Below are positions 43,655 through 53,229 of a stretch of 64,000 nucleotides of DNA, piece by piece (the stretch's first letter is position 1; each line of letters begins with the position of its first letter). Position numbers and translations under genes: made by a program. The notes under the pieces were generated by a model, which saw nothing but the letters and a program-made list of their open reading frames with translations, had not been told where the DNA came from and made no database searches. The stretch is from the NCBI RefSeq assembly GCF_022347545.1, contig NZ_JAKREW010000001.1, positions 558,001 to 622,000 on the forward strand. The letters are read 5' to 3'. Origin of the DNA: Terribium retamae. GTDB lineage: Bacteria; Pseudomonadota; Alphaproteobacteria; Rhizobiales; Rhizobiaceae.

Positions 43655-45690
43655 CAGCGCGACCTTGGGCCTTTGCCCGGTCCCTTGCCGCGCGGTGCAC
43701 CGCCCTTGCCGTCGAAGGAGCGACCACGCGGGCCACCTTTGCCGGCATCGGACTTCTCGGGCCGTTCCGTCTTGGCGCCCTGCGGTCTGGCGCCCGGCGC
43801 CATCCAGACATTGGCGCGACGCTGACCTGGCGGATCGATCGGCCGCTGCTCGCGCTCTCCCTTCTTTGGGCCACGCTCGCCGAAGCCTTTGCCGGCACCA
43901 CCTTTGCCGAAACCGCTACGATCCGGCTTGGTCGACAACTTGCCAAGCGCTTCGTCACGGCTGTCTTCGCGGCGCTTGCGCGCCTTGATAAGGCCGCCCT
44001 CGCCGATTGGACGGCGATCGCCGTCGCGCGTTGGTCGAGCACGCGGCGCCTCTTCCTCGCGCCGCTCGGTGCGGCGCACCGGCTTGTTCGAAAAAGGCGT
44101 CGTGATATCGGCGTCGAAATTGGCGCCGGCTTCCTCGATCAAGGTCTCGCCGAGTTGTTCGCGCAGCGTACGGCCCTTTATCTCCTGCACATGACCTTCC
44201 GGAAGCTCGCCGAGCTGGAAAGGACCGTAAGAAACGCGGATCAGCCGTGTCACCTCGAGGCCAAGCGCGCCGAGGATGTTCTTGACCTCCCGGTTCTTGC
44301 CTTCGCGCAGACCAATGGTCAGCCAGGCATTGGTGCCTTGCGTACGCTCCAGCGAAGCTTCGATGGCGCCGTAGAAAACGCCGTCGACGGCAATGCCGTC
44401 CCTGAGGTCGGCCAGCGCCTGTTCCTCGACCTTGCCGTGCACACGCACACGGTAGCGTCGCAGCCAGCCCGTGGCAGGTAGTTCCAGTACGCGCGACAAT
44501 CCACCGTCATTGGTGAGCAGCAGCAGGCCCTCGGTGTTGATGTCGAGTCGGCCGATCGTCATCAGCCGCGGCAGTTCGGACGGCAGCACGTCGAAGACGG
44601 TCTTGCGGCCTTCCGGATCGCGGTTGGTCGTGACCACACCTGCCGGCTTGTGGAACAGGAACAGGCGGGTGCGCTCGATCGGCGGAATTTCCGTGCCGTC
44701 GAGGTGGATAACGTCACTCGGTGAGACGTTGAAGGCAGGCGAGGTCAGCATCTGGCCGTTGACTTTGACTCGTCCGGCCGCGATCAGTTCCTCGGCGTCG
44801 CGTCGAGAAGCGATGCCGGCGCGTGCCAATCGCTTTGCGATACGCTCGCCGGTCTCGGCGGTTTCCGCCGGAGCATGAGAGCGCGCGGCAGATTCACGAC
44901 GCGGTCCCTTGTCGAAGGGGCGCTTCGAACCCTCACGTTTCTGGAACGGCTTGCGTTCACCGTCGAACTTCGAGCGCTCGAAACGACGTTCGCCCGGCTC
45001 GAATTGACGGTCGGAGCGCTCTCCCTCGAATTTGCGTTCGCCACGTTCAAAGCGACCGGGACGTTGATTGCCGGCACCTTCCCGCTTCTCATAGGGCTTG
45101 CGGTCCGAACGAAAGCCGCCTTCCGGCCGCGCACCACGCGGCCGATCACCACCAAAGTCGCGCTTCGGGCGCTCACCATCTGCTGCACGGTCTTCGCGCG
45201 GAGCGTAGGATTTGCGCGGACCGTCTCGCTTGACGAAGGGCTTGCCTTCACCACGCGTGCCCTTTTCGAAGGGCCGCTTGCCACCTTCCCGCTTCTCGTA
45301 TGGCTTACGATCTTGCCGGAATCCGCCTTCCGAGCGAGCACCACGAGGACGATCGCCGAAATCGCGGCGTGGCCGCTCGCCCTCAGCCGCCTCTTCCCGC
45401 GGTGCATAGGGCTTGCGCGGACCGTCGCGCTTGACAAATGGCTTGCCTTCACCGCGCGCGCCTTTCTCGAAGGGTCGCTTGCCGCCGTCCTCACGCTTCT
45501 GCCAAGGCTTGCCGCCACCAGGTTTGAAGTCGCTGCGCGGGCGCTCGCCTGTTGCCCGGTCGCCTTCTGCACGCTTGGCGAACGGCTTCTTGCCGAAACC
45601 AGGCTTGCCGGCCTTGCCGGAATCGTGGCCGCGGGGGCCGTCTGCTCTGGAGCCGCGCGACCGCGGCGGCTTGTTGTTTTTGTCGTCCAT
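43654..45690 (-). CDS. RluB/RsuA-type rRNA pseudouridine synthase with long charged extensions
   Basis: 678 residues, more than twice the usual ~250. The enzyme core is residues ~282-520: an S4 RNA-binding domain (ERIAKRLARAGIASRRDAEELI), then GRLDINTEGLLLLTNDG with catalytic Asp383. It makes pseudouridine in 23S rRNA (RluB-type most likely). Residues 1-280 and ~540-678 are Arg/Lys/Gly/Pro-rich and probably disordered RNA-binding tails. The N-terminal tail contains a tandem 68-69-residue duplication plus a partial third copy. The C-terminal tail ends GKGPGKGPRSR. Confidence 0.9.
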   Translation of the reverse strand: MDDKNNKPPRSRGSRADGPRGHDSGKAGKPGFGKKPFAKRAEGDRATGERPRSDFKPGGGKPWQKREDGGKRPFEKGARGEGKPFVKRDGPRKPYAPREEAAEGERPRRDFGDRPRGARSEGGFRQDRKPYEKREGGKRPFEKGTRGEGKPFVKRDGPRKSYAPREDRAADGERPKRDFGGDRPRGARPEGGFRSDRKPYEKREGAGNQRPGRFERGERKFEGERSDRQFEPGERRFERSKFDGERKPFQKREGSKRPFDKGPRRESAARSHAPAETAETGERIAKRLARAGIASRRDAEELIAAGRVKVNGQMLTSPAFNVSPSDVIHLDGTEIPPIERTRLFLFHKPAGVVTTNRDPEGRKTVFDVLPSELPRLMTIGRLDINTEGLLLLTNDGGLSRVLELPATGWLRRYRVRVHGKVEEQALADLRDGIAVDGVFYGAIEASLERTQGTNAWLTIGLREGKNREVKNILGALGLEVTRLIRVSYGPFQLGELPEGHVQEIKGRTLREQLGETLIEEAGANFDADITTPFSNKPVRRTERREEEAPRARPTRDGDRRPIGEGGLIKARKRREDSRDEALGKLSTKPDRSGFGKGGAGKGFGERGPKKGEREQRPIDPPGQRRANVWMAPGARPQGAKTERPEKSDAGKGGPRGRSFDGKGGAPRGKGPGKGPRSR
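45100..45510 (-). repeat. tandem ~205-bp repeat inside the pseudouridine synthase gene
   Basis: Two direct copies encode residues 61-128 (KPWQKREDGGKRPFEKG...GGFRQDR) and 129-197 (KPYEKREGGKRPFEKG...GGFRSDR), with the shared core EGKPFVKRDGPRK-YAPRE. A third, shortened copy starts KPYEKREG at residue 198. The copies differ by small in-frame changes, which indicates a past duplication under coding constraint. Confidence 0.75.
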
Positions 45691-45817
45691 CTTGCCTTGC
45701 TCGCCGGAGCGGAATGCGATCAGCCTTCCGCTCCATCTCCTAAATTTGTCGCACGGTCACGGCGTCGCGCGTCGGCAACGACGCGTCAGGACGCTGTAAC
45801 GCTTCTGTTGTGCGCGT

Positions 45818-45873
45818 GATCCTGTTCGAAAATCGATATCGGTTTTCGAAGTCGCGCGCTAGATAACAGGATC
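45818..45873. repeat. compound inverted repeat between pseudouridine synthase gene and tadA
   Basis: Outer arms GATCCTGTT (45818-45826) and AACAGGATC (45865-45873) enclose an inner palindrome: TTCGAAAA (45825-45832), a central CGATATCG (45834-45841), and TTTTCGAA (45843-45850). The inner unit is 26 bp with one mismatched pair. It sits about 50 bp before tadA and 130 bp before the divergent gene. Function unknown; operator or structured leader. Confidence 0.5.
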
Positions 45874-45923
45874 GCTGCCGGGTGGCGAGGACTATTCTGA
45901 GCTCATCGAGGAGCAGAAACAGC

Positions 45924-46370
45924 GTGAGACGACCGGATTTCATGGCAGCCGCGCTAAAGGAAGCAGAGGCGGCTGCGGCACGCGGCGAAGTGCCGGTCGG
46001 CGCAGTCATCGTGCATGGCAACGTGATTGTCGCTGCTGCCGGCAATCGCACACGCGAACTGTCGGACCCGACCGCGCACGCGGAGATCCTGGCGATCCGC
46101 GAGGCCTGCCGGAACCTCGCCAGCGAAAGACTGACCGGCCATGACCTCTATGTGACGCTGGAGCCCTGCGCTATGTGTGCCGGTGCAATCTCGTTCGCCA
46201 GGCTGCGGCGGCTCTATTTCGGCGCCGCTGACGAAAAAGGTGGCGCAGTCGTCAACGGACCGCGTTTCTTCGCGGCTCCCACCTGCCATCATGTTCCCGA
46301 TGTGTATGCGGGATTTGCAGAAACGGAAGCCTCGGCCATCCTCAAGGACTTCTTCCGGGACCGCCGTTAA
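45924..46370 (+). CDS. tadA: tRNA-specific adenosine deaminase
   Basis: 148 residues from a GTG at 45924 behind GAGGAG; ATG at 45942 (MAAALKEAEAAA) is the alternative. Zinc deaminase motifs are HAE at 52-54 and PCAMC at 81-85, with Glu54 as proton shuttle. It turns A34 of tRNA-Arg(ACG) into inosine. It ends in a bidirectional hairpin shared with the convergent lipoprotein gene. Confidence 0.93.
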   Translation: MRRPDFMAAALKEAEAAAARGEVPVGAVIVHGNVIVAAAGNRTRELSDPTAHAEILAIREACRNLASERLTGHDLYVTLEPCAMCAGAISFARLRRLYFGAADEKGGAVVNGPRFFAAPTCHHVPDVYAGFAETEASAILKDFFRDRR

Positions 46371-46440
46371 TACGGCAGCGGTTCTCCGTTCGAAATTGTC
46401 TCACACTGACAAAAATGAACGGGCAGTATTCATTCCAACA

Positions 46441-46471
46441 AAAAAGCCGCTGGCAGAAGCAGCGGCTTTTT
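46441..46471. terminator. bidirectional rho-independent terminator
   Basis: AAAAAGCCGCT (46441-46451) pairs exactly with AGCGGCTTTTT (46461-46471), loop nine bases. The A-tract and T-tract make it work in both directions, for tadA on the plus strand and the lipoprotein gene on the minus strand. Confidence 0.85.
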
Positions 46472-46494
46472 ATCATGCAGGTTTTTTCAGAAGC

Positions 46495-47190
46495 CTAGTT
46501 CCACCAGTCGAACCAGCCCGACTTGCCGCTCTTGGCCTGGGCTTCCTTCTTCAGGCGCCGTTCTTTCTTGTATTCGTCCTCGCCAAGGTCTCCCTGCGGC
46601 GCGGCATCCGACGCTGTACGATAGGCGACGGGCGGGTCGGTAAGGAACCTGCGCGACGTTGGCGTGCTCTGTTGGCTCGCCGCAACACGTTTTGCCACTT
46701 CGGCGCGTCGGGCGACGGCCTGGCCGCTGTCCGGAGGAGGCGGATGGCTCGAACCCGATTCAGCCATGGCCTTGCGCACGGCAACCGGATCGGTCTGTAC
46801 GTCGTCGGCATAGATGCCGGGCTCGTAATTCGGATTGTTTTCATTGGCGGTCGCCTCGGCGCGCAGGCGTGCGCGCTTCTGTTCCGGCGATTCCGGCCAT
46901 TCACCACCAGCGGTCTGGGTGATCGAATCCTGCGGCGCAGGCAAGGCCGCTTGCGTACCAGGCTTCGGCTTCACCAGCGTCGCGCGCGGTTTGTAGTCGA
47001 TATTGTTGCGCTTGGGCGGACGCAGCGAGATGGCGTTCGAAAGATCGCCGAGCAGTTGTTCGTCCGCAGGCTTGTCGGTGCCATAGGTTGGCGACCCGAC
47101 ACAGCCGGAAAGCGCCAGGCCAGACGCCATGAGCGGCACGAGGACCAGCGCGCGCGCGCGGTATCTATCGGTCATGCTGATTTTTATCAC
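46495..47190 (-). CDS. hypothetical lipoprotein
   Basis: 231 residues from a GTG ending at 47190, favoured by AGAGG before it; ATG ending at 47175 is the alternative. The lipobox LALSGC marks a lipoprotein with mature Cys near residue 30. The rest is Pro/Lys/Glu-rich with no known domain, with a charged C-terminal region (EDEYKKERRLKKEAQ) and the closing GWFDWWN. Asp is absent at position +2 (CVGS), so outer-membrane sorting is likely. Found in the same place, upstream of or near ileS, in related genomes as far as I recall, but function is unknown. Confidence 0.65.
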   Translation of the reverse strand: MIKISMTDRYRARALVLVPLMASGLALSGCVGSPTYGTDKPADEQLLGDLSNAISLRPPKRNNIDYKPRATLVKPKPGTQAALPAPQDSITQTAGGEWPESPEQKRARLRAEATANENNPNYEPGIYADDVQTDPVAVRKAMAESGSSHPPPPDSGQAVARRAEVAKRVAASQQSTPTSRRFLTDPPVAYRTASDAAPQGDLGEDEYKKERRLKKEAQAKSGKSGWFDWWN

Positions 47191-47366
47191 TCTCGACCTC
47201 TGGCCAGCCCCGGTGGCCCGGCAATGAACTCTAAGCGCTCATTCAACGGGAATCCGGCGATAGTTTGTCATTGTTCTTCGTCGGAATGTGGGGTCTTTAC
47301 CTCAACACCCCGTTAAGGGCAACGCCGGCCACTGCACTAGAGCCGGCGGTGCAAGGCATCAAAAGC

Positions 47367-50303
47367 CTAGAGACGGCCGAGCACTTTCAATTCATGAAGG
47401 GCTGCCGCGTCGCGCGCCGAAACGTCCGGATAGACCGCATCCGAACCGACATCGGCAGTGTAGCGCCAGGAGCGGGCGCATTTCACGAGGCCACGATCCT
47501 CGGCCTTGGTGATCACCACGGCAACGCCCGCAACCTCCCGCAACGCAAAGGCATCTGCCGGTGCCGTGTCATGCGAGACGACAAGATCAGACGTGATGCT
47601 GATCTCGGCAAGGTCGATGCCGGCAAGCGCGGCTTCCAGGCTGGCATCTGCGAGATAGACCACCGGCACCGCTTCCAGCGAGGAGCCGATCGTCTTCTTG
47701 GCGCGCTCCAGTTCCAGCGCACCGGTGACGACGCTGCGCACCTGACGAATCTTGCGCCACTTTTCGGCCAGCGCGTCGTTGCGCCAGCCGGAAGGCACCG
47801 CCGGCATCTGTTCCAGATGCAGCGATTCGGCTTGTGGATTGCGGTCCAGCCAGGCCTCTTCGGTCGTGAAGGGCAGAAGTGGCGCCAGCCATTTCACCAG
47901 GCAATCGAAAAGGTGGCGCACCACCTGTACCGAAGCCTTGCGCTTCACGCTGGATGGCGCGTCGCAGTAGAGCGCATCCTTGCGGATGTCGAAATAGAAG
48001 GCTGAGAGTTCAACAACCATGAAGTCGAGCAGCGAACGCGTGATGCGTTTGAACTCGAACGCATCGAAGCCGGAGCGCACCAGTTCATCGAGTTCGGCGA
48101 GCCGGTGCAGCATCAGTCGCTCCAGTTCCGGCATCTCGGCGACCGCTACTTCGGCACCATCATCATGTGCCAGCGTACCCAACATCCAGCGTATGGTGTT
48201 GCGCAGCTTGCGATAGGCGTCGATGTTGGTCTGCAGGATGGTCTTGCCGAGCCGCTGGTCTTCCCAATAGTCGGTCGTCGCCACCCAAAGCCGCAGGATA
48301 TCGGCACCCGACTGTTTGATGACGTCCTGAGGCACCACGGTGTTGCCGAGCGACTTCGACATCTTGCGGCCTTCTTCGTCCATGGTGAAGCCATGGGTGA
48401 CGACCGTGTCGTAAGGCGCCCTGCCCCTGGTGCCGCAGCTTTCCAGCAGCGAGGAATGGAACCAGCCACGATGCTGGTCGGAGCCCTCCAGATAGACGTC
48501 CGCCGGCCATTTCAAGTCGGGACGATCCTCCAGTGTGAACGTATGGGTCGAGCCCGAGTCGAACCAGACGTCCAGGATGTCCATGACCTGCGTCCACGGC
48601 TCATTGGCGCGCGAGCCGAGGAAACGCTCGCGCGCGCCTTCGGCGAACCAGGCATCCGCCCCCTCCGTCTCGAAGGCCTCGACAATACGGGCATTGACCG
48701 ACTCGTCCTTAAGCACATTGCCGTCGACGTCGGCGAAGACAGCGATCGGCACGCCCCAGGCACGCTGGCGCGACAGCACCCAGTCGGGGCGCTCCTCGAT
48801 CATGGAACGAAGGCGCGTCTGGCCGGCTGCCGGGACAAAGCGCGTGTCATCGATCGCCTTCAGCGCCCGGCTGCGCAGCGTGGTGCCGTCGCCAAGTTCC
48901 TTGTCCATATAGACGAACCACTGCGGCGTGTTGCGGAAGATGATCGGCTTCTTCGAACGCCACGAGTGCGGATACTGATGCTTCAACCGTCCGCGTGCGA
49001 ACAACGCATTCACCGCGATCAGTGCCTCGATGACGGCTTTGTTGGCGTCGCCCTTCTTGCCGTTGTCGTCGATGACGCGCGCAGGCCCACCCTCGCGATC
49101 CGGACCGAAGCCCGGCGCGTCCTTGGTGTAGAAGCCGGCGTCGTCGACCGGGAACGGGATCGCAACGTCGATGCCCTGCTTGCGCAACTCCGGGGCAGCA
49201 TCCATCCAGGCCTCGAAGTCTTCGCGGCCGTGGCTGGGGGCTGTATGCACGAATCCGGTACCGGCATCGTCGGTGACGTGATCGCCGGCGACCATCGGCA
49301 CGACGAAATCATAGCCGCCGCCAAGGCCTTTCAAAGGATGAGAAAGCGTAAGCTTGCCAAGCGCTTCCGCAGGGACATTGCGGAGCCGCTTCATGCTCAC
49401 CTTCGCCTTCGTGGATGAATCCCCGGCAAGCGTGTCAGCAAGGATCAGCTTCTCGCCCGGTTGAGGACCGAAGTCGTTCTCCGCCGACGTGATCTCGTAA
49501 AGGCCGTATGCGACACGCGGCGAATAGGCGACAGCGCGGTTGCCGGGGATCGTCCAGGGCGTGGTCGTCCAGATCACCACATGCGCGTCGGCAAGATCTC
49601 CGGTCACGTCATCGACCGGGAATTTCACCCAGATCGTATCACTTTCGTAATCCTGGTACTCGATTTCGGCCTCGGCCAGCGCGGTGCGCTCCACCACCGA
49701 CCACATGACCGGCTTGGAGCCGCGATAAAGCTGGTCGCTGGTCGCGAACTTCAGCAACTCGCCGGCAATGCGCGCTTCCGCATGGAAGGCCATGGTGGTG
49801 TATGGGTTGTCGAAATCGCCTACGACGCCGAGCCGTTGGAACTCGTCACCCTGGACCTTGATCCACTTTTCGGCATACGCGCGGCACTCCTGGCGGAAAG
49901 CCACCATCTCGGCGGGCTGCGTGAGGTCCGGCTTGGACTTGCCCTTGGAGCGGTAATTCTCTTCCTCGATCTTCCATTCGATCGGCAGGCCGTGGCAATC
50001 CCAGCCCGGCACGTAGTTGGAATCGAAACCGCGCATCTGGAACGAGCGGACGATGATGTCCTTCAAGATCTTGTTCAGCGCATGCCCGATATGGATGTTG
50101 CCGTTGGCATAGGGTGGACCGTCGTGCAGGACATATTTCGGTCGGCCGGCAGAGGTTTCGCGCAGGCGCTTGTAAAGGCCCATGTCCTGCCAGCGCTTGA
50201 CCAGCACCGGTTCCTTTTCCGGCAATCCGGCGCGCATCGGGAATTCCGTCTGCGGCAAATAAAGGGTCTTCGAATAGTCGAGGGTTTCAGCTTTGTCGTT
50301 CAT
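47367..50303 (-). CDS. ileS: isoleucyl-tRNA synthetase
   Basis: 978 residues from the ATG ending at 50303 ([20 protein letters not shown]). HIGH at 71-74 ([16 protein letters not shown]) and [10 protein letters not shown] near 640 are the class I ATP-binding motifs; the CP1 editing domain lies between. The C-terminus lacks the four-Cys zinc finger of E. coli IleS, consistent with the shorter alphaproteobacterial form. No T-box or other leader element is visible in the 291-bp upstream gap. Confidence 0.97.
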   Translation of the reverse strand: MNDKAETLDYSKTLYLPQTEFPMRAGLPEKEPVLVKRWQDMGLYKRLRETSAGRPKYVLHDGPPYANGNIHIGHALNKILKDIIVRSFQMRGFDSNYVPGWDCHGLPIEWKIEEENYRSKGKSKPDLTQPAEMVAFRQECRAYAEKWIKVQGDEFQRLGVVGDFDNPYTTMAFHAEARIAGELLKFATSDQLYRGSKPVMWSVVERTALAEAEIEYQDYESDTIWVKFPVDDVTGDLADAHVVIWTTTPWTIPGNRAVAYSPRVAYGLYEITSAENDFGPQPGEKLILADTLAGDSSTKAKVSMKRLRNVPAEALGKLTLSHPLKGLGGGYDFVVPMVAGDHVTDDAGTGFVHTAPSHGREDFEAWMDAAPELRKQGIDVAIPFPVDDAGFYTKDAPGFGPDREGGPARVIDDNGKKGDANKAVIEALIAVNALFARGRLKHQYPHSWRSKKPIIFRNTPQWFVYMDKELGDGTTLRSRALKAIDDTRFVPAAGQTRLRSMIEERPDWVLSRQRAWGVPIAVFADVDGNVLKDESVNARIVEAFETEGADAWFAEGARERFLGSRANEPWTQVMDILDVWFDSGSTHTFTLEDRPDLKWPADVYLEGSDQHRGWFHSSLLESCGTRGRAPYDTVVTHGFTMDEEGRKMSKSLGNTVVPQDVIKQSGADILRLWVATTDYWEDQRLGKTILQTNIDAYRKLRNTIRWMLGTLAHDDGAEVAVAEMPELERLMLHRLAELDELVRSGFDAFEFKRITRSLLDFMVVELSAFYFDIRKDALYCDAPSSVKRKASVQVVRHLFDCLVKWLAPLLPFTTEEAWLDRNPQAESLHLEQMPAVPSGWRNDALAEKWRKIRQVRSVVTGALELERAKKTIGSSLEAVPVVYLADASLEAALAGIDLAEISITSDLVVSHDTAPADAFALREVAGVAVVITKAEDRGLVKCARSWRYTADVGSDAVYPDVSARDAAALHELKVLGRL

Positions 50304-50357
50304 CGATCTGCCATATGCGTTGCCCGTCGGCAGCGAGCCCTCGGGCGTTGAACTAAA

Positions 50358-50400
50358 GCAATTCCCGGAAAAGTGTGCAGCGGTTTCCGTCCGGAATTGC
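50358..50400. repeat. palindromic REP-like intergenic element upstream of ileS
   Basis: Outer arms GCAATTCC (50358-50365) and GGAATTGC (50393-50400) and inner arms CGGAAA (50366-50371) and TTTCCG (50384-50389) form an imperfect hairpin of ~14 pairs. The wording closely resembles intergenic palindromes scattered in Rhizobiales chromosomes. It lies in the 291-bp gap between ileS and the porin gene, which otherwise shows no gene. Confidence 0.6.
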
Positions 50401-50594
50401 GTAATCAAAGAGTTCTGGAAAAAGGGCGAAGGTTGCCCACGCAAAAAGTCCCGGCGGCTCCGACGACCTCAGGCCGTCCGGAACACCGGGCCACTAATTC
50501 GTATCGCAATGCCGCGAACGCGCGAGAAAGCTGTCATGGCCGCGCTTTTAGCGGATAAGCTGACAGGAATAAAGCGCTTCCCTGCCGCATTCAG

Positions 50595-51404
50595 CTAGAG
50601 TTTAAAATCGAAGCGATAGCTGGTCGAAATACCGATCGTGAACTGGTCCTTCGAGCCGTTCTGCCTGACCAGGCTGGAATCGGCAGCCGGACCGGTAAGG
50701 CGGCTGTATTCGCCGAATAGGCTCGCAGTGATGGGATCGGTCACCTTCCAGGTGACGGCACCACCGACGCCAACGGATTTCAGGCCGCCGCCGGGCTTGT
50801 ATTCGGCAAGACCCGTCGCCACGGATTCCGCAGCATTGACACCATAATAGGCATCGAAATAGCTGGCCGAGGCGAACGACATGCGCGGACCGCCGGAAAT
50901 GCGCACCTCCGGGGTAACGTCATAGAAGGCATCGGCCGCGAAATCGGCGACGACGCCGTGATGCGCGCGGAACCCTTGTCGGACCTCGCCGCGGACACGC
51001 AACCATTCCAGCGGATAGAATTCAGCGAACCCACCAACTTCGCCGCCCCATCGCACCGGGTCGAGCCCTTCCAGCCCTTCGGTGTCGCTGTCGCGACGCA
51101 GCAACAGCTTGCCGTTCAGACCAGCGCGGAAATTTCCGTTGTCGTAGAGGCCGAGCGAAATATTGTCGTTACGCGAGGAAAAGCGCGTGTCCCCGCCGGC
51201 CTTGCCGAGAGAGATGATCGGCTCTGCGCCCAGCAGATATTTCTTTCCGCCTTCAAAATTCGGAGCGACGAGGCCGGTGACGCCGACCTCCAGATACCAA
51301 TCGCCGCGAATCCAGCCGAAGAAATCACCCTCGGCGCGTGCGCTGACCGGCGCAAAGAGGACAACAGCGGCAATGGCCGCCGGAAGGGACTTTGCAGGAC
51401 TCAT
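50595..51404 (-). CDS. MipA/OmpV-type outer membrane protein
   Basis: 269 residues from the ATG ending at 51404; the signal peptide ends VSARAEG near residue 26. Alternating hydrophobic strands (DWYLEVGVTGLVAPNFEGGKKYLLGAEPIISLG, GGAVTWKVTDPITASLFGEYSRLTG) and the last strand ending YRFDFKL fit a small beta-barrel of the MipA/OmpV group. Such proteins act as porins or scaffold partners of murein enzymes; the role here is not evident. Confidence 0.8.
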   Translation of the reverse strand: MSPAKSLPAAIAAVVLFAPVSARAEGDFFGWIRGDWYLEVGVTGLVAPNFEGGKKYLLGAEPIISLGKAGGDTRFSSRNDNISLGLYDNGNFRAGLNGKLLLRRDSDTEGLEGLDPVRWGGEVGGFAEFYPLEWLRVRGEVRQGFRAHHGVVADFAADAFYDVTPEVRISGGPRMSFASASYFDAYYGVNAAESVATGLAEYKPGGGLKSVGVGGAVTWKVTDPITASLFGEYSRLTGPAADSSLVRQNGSKDQFTIGISTSYRFDFKL

Positions 51405-51575
51405 CACAACACCATGCACAACTCACCGTTGCGTTGTCTATGCGGGCCTGTTGGTAAAATTTGATTTAAATCCCCGATTTTCAAACACATTCGGTTTCAG
51501 CTCCGTCACTGGACGTCATATTGGCACAGAGTTATCGTCCGCCTTGTGACAGGCACAATCTTGGAGAGGACGGCC

Positions 51576-52139
51576 ATGACTCTGCCCACGGAAGAGCTGA
51601 AGAATGTAATCGGCGAAGCCCGTTCCAAATGGGGATGGTTCGTGGCTCTCGGCGTCTTGTTGCTGGTTTTTGGTGGTATCGCCTTCGGCAATCTGTTCAT
51701 TGCGACGGTCGCCTCGGTCTACTTCGTTGGCTGGTTGATGCTGATGGCCGGCGCCATCGAGGTCATCCATGCTTTCGGCGTGAAGACCTGGGGACGTTTC
51801 TTCTACTGGCTGCTCAATGGCTTGCTTTATGCCGTCGCCGGCTTCTTCGCCTTCTACAACCCGCTCCTGGCGTCAGCCGTATTGACCCTCCTGCTTGCGA
51901 TCGCACTCGTCGCGTCGGGCCTGATCAGAGCGACCATCGGCTACCAAAATCGTGCCGAAAAGGGTTCGGGCTGGATTATAGCCGGAGGTGTGGTTACCGC
52001 GCTCGCTGGTCTGCTGATAGCCCTGCAATGGCCGGTCAACAGCCTGTGGGTGCTTGGACTGTTCCTGGCCATCGACCTGGTTTTCCAAGGCTGGACCTAC
52101 ATAGCATTTGGCCTTGGATTGAAAAACAGCCGCGCCTAG
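51576..52139 (+). CDS. HdeD family acid-resistance membrane protein
   Basis: 187 residues from the ATG at 51576 with GAGAGGA before it. Six hydrophobic segments in three hairpins (WGWFVALGVLLLVFGGIAFGN, YFVGWLMLMAGAIEVIHAFG, ...) match the HdeD/DUF308 pattern. HdeD protects E. coli at high cell density in acid by an unknown route; here the function is only inferred by family. Confidence 0.82.
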   Translation: MTLPTEELKNVIGEARSKWGWFVALGVLLLVFGGIAFGNLFIATVASVYFVGWLMLMAGAIEVIHAFGVKTWGRFFYWLLNGLLYAVAGFFAFYNPLLASAVLTLLLAIALVASGLIRATIGYQNRAEKGSGWIIAGGVVTALAGLLIALQWPVNSLWVLGLFLAIDLVFQGWTYIAFGLGLKNSRA

Positions 52140-52152
52140 GCTGGACGGGAAA

Positions 52153-52171
52153 GCCGGAAACGATTTTCGGC
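52153..52171. terminator. hairpin between convergent HdeD-type gene and ribF
   Basis: GCCG (52153-52156) pairs with CGGC (52168-52171), continuing through a G-T pair and AAA/TTT to a three-base loop. Eight pairs, 13 bp after the HdeD-type stop. No U-tract, so moderate support. Confidence 0.4.
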
Positions 52172-52235
52172 ACGTGCGATACGCTGGTTCAGAAAGTATC
52201 TGGAGAACGCCTCGTCCGGATGAAGGCGCGGCGCT

Positions 52236-53219
52236 CTAGAATGCGATCTTCGCGTCGAGGGTAGACAGCGGCCTGACACCGGCCAGAAGCGCCCTCGCCT
52301 CAGCCTCGTCGCGCTTCATCTGGGCGACGAGTGGATCAAGTCCTTCGAACTTCACCTCGCCGCGCAGATAGCCGAAGAACGAAACCTCGCAAATCTCGCC
52401 ATAAAGACCGTTCGAGAAATCGAAGAGGAACGTTTCGAGCAAAGGGGCGCCGTTGTCGTCCACAGTCGGACGACGGCCGAAACTCGCCACGCCATCATGG
52501 ATCGAGCCATCCTGTCGACGAAAGCGGACGGCATAAATACCTTCCTTTAGAGTGGTTTGGGACGAAAGCTTCATATTCGCTGTCGGAAAGCCTAGCGTGC
52601 GGCCGAGTTGCTGCCCGCCGATCACTTCACTCTCGACCGTAAAGCGATAGCCGAGCAAGCCTGCTGCCTCTTCCGGCTTGCCTTCCGCGAGCAACCCGCG
52701 GATGCGGCTGGAGGAGACTACCTCGCTGCCCTCATCGCAGAATGCCTCGACCTGCACGACGCCAAAACCGTGACGTTTTCCTGCCTCAGCTAGAAAAACC
52801 GGGTTGCCCTGGCGGTCCTTGCCGAAATGGAAATCGAAGCCGGTCACCGCACAGGAGATGCCGAGATTGTTCTCCAGAATGTCGGTGATGAAGGATTCGG
52901 CCGAACGCTGCGAGAACTCACGTGTGAATTCCTGTTCGATCACCGCGTCGAACCCCAGATCGGACAGGAGCTTAGCCTTCACCGGCGGCGGCGTTAGAAC
53001 GAAAAGCGGCACATCCGGCCGAAAGACCGCACGTGGATGAGGTTCGAAGGTAAGCACCAGCGCCGGGACGCCGCGTCGGCGGGCTTCGTCGAGAGCCTGC
53101 TGAAGCACGGCCTGGTGACCGCGATGCACGCCGTCGAAATTGCCGATCGCGACCACGCCGCCTCGCAGACGTGCCGGCAGCACCGTGTCGCCCGGAATGC
53201 GCTCGAACGGCTTATCCAT
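52236..53219 (-). CDS. ribF: bifunctional riboflavin kinase / FAD synthetase
   Basis: 327 residues. The N-terminal nucleotidyltransferase domain has GNFDGVHRGHQAVL (20s-30s) and SSSRIRGLL; the C-terminal kinase domain has GGQQLGRTLGFPTANM and the strand block EGIYAVRF. It makes FMN then FAD. It follows the HAD hydrolase gene after 10 bp on the same strand. Confidence 0.95.
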   Translation of the reverse strand: MDKPFERIPGDTVLPARLRGGVVAIGNFDGVHRGHQAVLQQALDEARRRGVPALVLTFEPHPRAVFRPDVPLFVLTPPPVKAKLLSDLGFDAVIEQEFTREFSQRSAESFITDILENNLGISCAVTGFDFHFGKDRQGNPVFLAEAGKRHGFGVVQVEAFCDEGSEVVSSSRIRGLLAEGKPEEAAGLLGYRFTVESEVIGGQQLGRTLGFPTANMKLSSQTTLKEGIYAVRFRRQDGSIHDGVASFGRRPTVDDNGAPLLETFLFDFSNGLYGEICEVSFFGYLRGEVKFEGLDPLVAQMKRDEAEARALLAGVRPLSTLDAKIAF

Positions 53220-53229
53220 GCCGGCCTTC

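Noticed and set aside
45100..45510. CRISPR-like spaced repeats
   Set aside because: The repeats are long, coding and directly adjacent without unique spacers.
43570..45819. Long plus-strand frames opposite the repeat-rich pseudouridine synthase
   Set aside because: Repetitive GC-rich codons keep all frames open; only the minus strand encodes the S4 and synthase domains.
50304..50594. A small gene or T-box leader in the 291-bp gap upstream of ileS
   Set aside because: Short frames there lack ribosome binding sites and family likeness; no T-box core sequence was seen. Only the palindromic element is supported.
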